Assembly (NCBI GenBank): GCA_037179385.1
Contig: CM074194.1
Location: 372,001 to 436,000 of the forward strand
Length of the DNA: 64,000 nucleotides
Direction of reading: 5' to 3'
From: Holothuria scabra
Lineage: Eukaryota > Echinodermata > Holothuroidea > Aspidochirotida > Holothuriidae
Shown here: in pieces, positions 59,461-64,000 of the stretch
How the letters are laid out: the number at the start of each line of letters is the position of its first letter
Numbering within the stretch: position 1 is the stretch's first letter
Position numbers and translations under genes: made by a program
Notes under the pieces: generated by a model
The model's database searches: none
What the model was told of the DNA's origin: nothing
The model's input: only the letters and a program-made list of their open reading frames with translations

Positions 59461-60215
59461 TAGTACGTTGCGATGTGGGGGGGGGGGGGCAGACAGCCGT
59501 CCCTTCAGGACAAAAATTTGGTAATTTGTCTCCTTTGCGATATAGCTAAGTGTTAAAGGTCGTGTGATATGAAAATGACAAAATTGGATATTCGATGTAA
59601 AAAGCATTAAAAAACAAGAAAATAGCCCCAATTTCCATCAAAATACGCCGAAAATTGACCATTTTAGAGAACGATTTCTGATTTGCACTTTATTATTAAT
59701 AAATGTGAGCTCAATATGCAAATTTTGGGATGTCATGGGAGGGACATGCCGTATACGCCTAATGTTATCCTTTGTTTTTATAATCTTCATTTCAAGGACA
59801 GTTGTAAACATTAGTATATCGTAAGGGTTTTATTTAGAAAGTTTAAATTGTGTCCATGAAAATGATCAGCACCAATTACCAAGCCATAAACTATCTGCTG
59901 ACTAATTAAGATAAAATTAATTTAGGGTTAACAAAAGAGAGGTCAACACTCTACAACAATCCACATCATTTTTTTTACATAATCAGCAAGTTTCTTCGGG
60001 AACATTCAAATTTCGAAGAGATATATCTGGAGAACCGTAAAAGATAGACCTATTGAAATAATTGCAACAGATTTTTCCTTAGAAAAGGTCACTCCGTAAC
60101 TACCAAGTGAAGTCAGGTCATTTTGCTGACATGTCGCATTGCCTTTACTCTTACTGTAGTAAACAGCCCTGGGAAGTGACATTTCAAGCGATCTGGGAGG
60201 CAAAGTTTAGACCCA
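59461..60215. other. Unassigned DNA
   Basis: Includes a G-run near 59477-59490. No supported feature. Confidence 0.45.
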
Positions 60216-60650
60216 AATTTCCCATGCCCACACACTGGCGTACCGCGCGTGGCTAGAATTTTGTCATGGGGGGGGGGGGGGGGGTTATGCCCGAAATACT
60301 ATCTAGGAGTTGCACCACCAATTGGCGCGGTACGTACAAAGATATTTGAAAAATGCTGACTACTCGACAGCCGGTGATGGCATTTCCCAGGCTTAAAATT
60401 AAAATCAATCTGAGCAGTCTCAATTTTGAACTTTACTTTGCAATGAAATTTTCATTTCAAATAAAAAATGAGCAAATTGCAAAATTATATCATTCGATAT
60501 CATAAGACATATTTACCAAGTGCCTATAGGGGGTTGAAATGGACCAGGGAAAATCTTGTCAGCAAATTTTACCAAGGCATTGGTGGTTTTGTCATGGGGG
60601 GGGGGGGTTCAACCCCCAGAAACGTTCCTTTGGCGCGCAGCATATTTGCC
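60216..60650 (+). repeat. CATGGGGG and GGCGC dispersed repeats
   Basis: CACACTGGCGTACCGCGCGT, then TTTTGTCATGG and an 18-G run (60271-60288), ATACTATCTAGGAGTTGCAC, ACCAATTGGCGCGGTACG and GATGGCATTTCCCAGGCTTA. A second G-run repeat, TTTTGTCATGGGG, lies at 60589-60610. The first half links the GTGGCGTAGCC and ACTATCTAAGC repeats into one element. Confidence 0.6.
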
Positions 60651-62118
60651 AACTCTACCGATACAGTATAAGAGGACAAATTAAAGGCTTACCTTATCAG
60701 GCTCATTTGATATCTAGAGGAAGGCCTATGTATAAAAGCATCACCTTACATTTGTTTGGAAGCTGTCATGCCATTCTGCATGATTAAAGAATAATAAATT
60801 ATTTTCCAGCAAGAAATAGTCCCATGTGTAATTTGATTTCTGCATGATTATTTCTACAATATAATTCATAAAACACATAATGCATACAAAATGTCGAAAA
60901 AAGTATTCACCAGATCCCAAATTAAAAAACAAAAAATGTCACCCCTCCCACACCCTCCCACACTTTGAGCGTGACGGGTTCTCTCGCATAGACTTCCATT
61001 TCCCCCTCCTTTGATATATTTCCGTTTGAATATGAAATGCTTAAGCATATGCGTCCTGGGATAATTTTTGTGGGGAGAGCAAGAGCAAATTTTGCCGGAA
61101 CAATCAGTGGCACTCTTTATTGTGTTTTGCCAGAATAAGTGGGTCAACTGCAGTGCAGTCTTTGCCCGAATGGGGACGCGGAGTGGCCCCTCCCCCCGCA
61201 CCCCGCCTCGTACGCCTATGTGCCTAAGTCCTGGATAATTTGAAAGATAGAAAATAACAAAAAAATGAGGAATCTGGCTGCTGTTTTTACATAAATTTGG
61301 GGTGATTGCTATGCCTTTTTAAAAATCCGTATCAATTCTGTTTATCGAATGCAACGTGAACCACACGAGGCTTTCTCGTGACGTCATATTCTCATCATCA
61401 AATTCGTTATCAGTCCAGTTTTGGTTGCTTTGTAGATCAAGATTGGTTGTCAAGATGACACACAAACATTTCCACTTTCGTCGAACTGTTGCTGTAAATG
61501 ACCCTCCATACTCAGTAAAATATGTAGAAAATGCGCCTCGCAGGTAAAAATTGTCAAGTTCACAATGAAAAAGGAAATAACGTTTCCCTCATGGGAGAAA
61601 TTATGCCAGATGCTGCTTGAAATGTGGATTAAGGGGCTTGCTAGTCGTTTCTGACTTTCTGGACAAAATATGACTTTTATACAGTTTACTCGGAGCGGAA
61701 AATTAACCTTCATAGCGGGTATCGAATACTTCTCTTTGAAGTTTGTATTACGACTGCAGCCAGTGTAAAGGAGCAAAGCATTTCCGTCTCCCGAAAAGGG
61801 GGAAAATAGTCTTTTTTGCTAACTGGAGAATGGCCCAGTGACTGGGAGTGTGGTTCGTACTGTGCCAATTTTAATTTCTAAAGCCAAATACACTAAAAAA
61901 TATAATTTTTTTACCCGGAAAAACTTGGGTTATTTGATTACGGGTAGATGTTATTTTATACTACTTTTGCATTAGACAGCCAAATCCTATAGAAACTGCA
62001 CGTATGAAACCATTTCCCCGATATTACTTCACTTGTAGGCCATTTTAGTGCTCAGAAATAATGATAGTTGCCGTAAATGTTGGATTAAGGCCTACGCTCA
62101 ACAGTAACATAACAGAAC
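60651..62118. other. Unassigned DNA
   Basis: Open frames up to 111 codons (60866-61201 minus strand) and 108 codons (61450-61776 minus strand) have no recognisable domain. No RNA gene seen. Confidence 0.4.
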
Positions 62119-62447
62119 ACTCTAAACAGAACAATCTGAAGTCAATAGAGTAAACTATTGATCACTCTCTTATAGAATTCAAAGTGTGTATTCACTCCAT
62201 TAGAGTTTTAATTTACTTCAAAACAGTAAGCCTCACTCCACAAAGAGCAAATATCACTTCAAAAGAGGGAAATTTCATTCTTGATACAGTAACAGTGATA
62301 CCCGGAGGCACTCGTTGAAGAGTGAATTTTCACTCTTGTTGGAGTTAACTTCGCTACTGTAAGAGTGAATTTACACTCAAATAGACTGGATTCACACTTT
62401 TCTCTCCAGCAGAGAGTGACTTCGTTCACTTTTTTGATTTTAGAGTG
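62119..62447. mobile_element. Decayed foldback with CACTCTAAA termini
   Basis: Ends CACTCTAAACAG and TTGATTTTAGAGTG. Arms with AGAGTGAATT-type units pair imperfectly around CCCGGAGGCACTCG near 62310. An older relative of 31674-32079. Confidence 0.7.
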
Positions 62448-62824
62448 AACCTGAAGTGTTAGCCATTGACGTTGTGCAATAAATAAGAAAGCTTAGTGCC
62501 GAAATTAACACCTGTAACAAATTCGGAGTCACGAAAAGTCCCCGATAAGCTTGAACTAGTGGCCGTTGATATTAGAGCTCACCCAAGGACGTTTTATGCT
62601 CCGAACATGTCATGAAAGGTGGCGCAAATTCCATTTCTTAGTTGGTAAGTCGTTATTGCTATCGGCTCTCTAAAACTGCAAACGTGGCCCAGTGTGTTCC
62701 GTAAACGTTGTAACGGCCATGTTTACTCAGATAAACCAATGATCTGCAGCTCCCATGTGGAGGCGGTTGCAGTTATGCATGTTTTCATTATGCATAGTTC
62801 ACAACCTAGCAACATGTGTCCAGG

Positions 62825-63092
62825 CACTGAGTTTTTAATGCACTGAGTTAAGTACTCACTTCACTGTATACTAGCGTATACTGTACTGAGTACTTCATGC
62901 ACCGAGTAGTTAATGCAGTGAGTAGTTACTGCACTGAGTACATACTACTTTGGAGTACTTACTTCACTCAGTACTTCACTAAGTTATACTAGCTCATACT
63001 GCCCTGAGTACTTCATGCACCGAGTGCTTAATGCAAAGAGTAGTTCCTGCACTGAGTACTTACTAGTTTGAGTACTTACTGCACTGGGTGCA
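62825..63092 (+). repeat. Degenerate tandem repeat of GCACTGAGTACTT
   Basis: Many variants of CACTGAGTACTT and TTCATGCACCGAGTA recur. A higher-order unit of about 125 bp, marked by CTGAGTACTTCATGCACCGA at about 62883 and 63003, occurs twice. Non-coding. Confidence 0.75.
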
Positions 63093-64000
63093 CAATAAAT
63101 CACCCTATTACCTCTTTTGCCATAAAAAACGTTACATTACAAAACTGAACATTAAGCTGTGTAGTCTTTTGAAAATTTACCCTCCAAAGATTCTGTTGTT
63201 CTTTATGGGTCCGGAACAGTGTGGACCTATTCTCCCTAATTTTTTAGAATGCCGTGCACATTTTTCACAACTGTCAGTTTGATTACAAACGTTACTATAT
63301 TTCATACAAACTTACCAAGTTCCCCAATCTTAACAACTGGCGGTTCTAACAATAAACTCCCCTCCGACAAGTTACAGTTTCTTAACCCCTACTGATTAGA
63401 CATAACCCATTGGGATTTTGGAGCTAGGGACTTTAGTCAGAGGGGACGAGAATGGCCTTCAGGCAGTCTGGTGGGCACTCAGGCAGGATGTTAAACACCT
63501 AAAAAGTGTCGGTGTTTTATTTTGGTTCGTCAGGGGGACAATCGTCCCCTGACCATATGGACGTTCTGTCGCTGCGTAACCCCCTGTCTGTTGTGACTGT
63601 AACATAAATGAGTGGTCGTTTGCTATAAGCTACAACCGTGTCAGCTTTATCTCTCGTAGGCATATGCTACTGGCAGTTACTACTCATGTATACAAACAAG
63701 TATCGACAATAACAGGGTCGTCAATCGTCAAGTCTTGTAGGAGTTATTGCAATTATTTCAAGTTCAAAAATTCTTTTGAAAAAAAAAACCCAAAAACTTC
63801 TTTAGGAGGGATTTCATTTTCCAGCACAAAGAGTTCAATTTGGAGGTGAGACGGGAAGGTCAAGCAGACAGACTGACAGATATAACAATGTGCAACCCTT
63901 TAATCGATAGTCTGGTGCTATATCGGGATCCATGAGTCTATAGTCAAAGTATGGTAGTATCCGTGACGTCATCTGTACGATTTTTGTGTAGGCGGTGAAC
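63093..64000. other. Unassigned DNA
   Basis: Includes a palindrome-like GTCAGGGGGACAATCGTCCC at 63530-63553. No gene supported to the window end. Confidence 0.45.

Noticed and set aside
63530..63555. CAGGGGGAC...GTCCCCTG palindrome as a family member
   Set aside because: No 7-bp flanking repeat is present and the termini differ; kept only as an isolated hairpin.

Overview
This window looks like AT-rich intergenic or intronic DNA from a large animal genome, most likely a marine invertebrate and perhaps a non-vertebrate deuterostome such as an echinoderm. The evidence for that is indirect: there is no bacterial gene density, no operons and no long host ORF; short inverted-repeat transposons are nested in one another; (TA)n tracts are long; and there are Penelope-like retroelement remains, a tRNA-derived SINE and a U2 snRNA-like fragment. 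I cannot name the species. No complete host gene could be identified. Two short stretches (near 5.24 kb and 9.70 kb) could be exons, with weak support.

Layout. 0.6-4.8 kb is a nest of TTAA-flanked elements: a 306-bp MITE, a 1.54-kb element with ~220-bp inverted termini, its 100-bp deletion derivative, and a second MITE interrupted by a hAT-like insert with a perfect 8-bp target duplication. 4.8-18 kb is mostly unassigned, with more MITE copies and dispersed repeats. 18.0-19.8 kb and 20.46-20.77 kb hold further MITE and foldback copies. 25.4-26.9 kb has a miniature palindrome with 7-bp duplications and a 29-copy array of a 32-bp unit. 27.4-32.1 kb has two foldback elements and a SINE. 39.0-43.0 kb is a ~4-kb hAT-like element with repeated subterminal motifs. 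47.7-50.7 kb is a Penelope-like (PLE) cluster: the C-terminal endonuclease parts of two different PLEs, a 70-bp perfect palindrome joining inverted copies, repeated tail blocks, a hammerhead-like motif and five long (TA)n tracts. 52.1-53.2 kb has two adjacent perfect or near-perfect palindromes and a 99-bp tandem unit in which a TTAA MITE is present in some units and absent from one. 55.3-56.2 kb is a foldback element with a 9-bp target duplication. 57.9-58.4 kb holds a foldback arm, a segment shared with the 19-kb element, and the U2-like fragment. 62.1-63.1 kb has one more foldback and a degenerate tandem array.

The observation I consider most novel is a family of extremely small palindromes (20, 21, ~24, 36 and ~36 bp) ending in CAGGGAG...CTCCCTG. 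At five places they are bounded by 7-bp direct repeats (three perfect, one 6/7, one 5/7). They behave like mobile elements reduced to little more than two fused terminal repeats. A second theme is the number of foldback elements whose arms are built from short tandem repeats.
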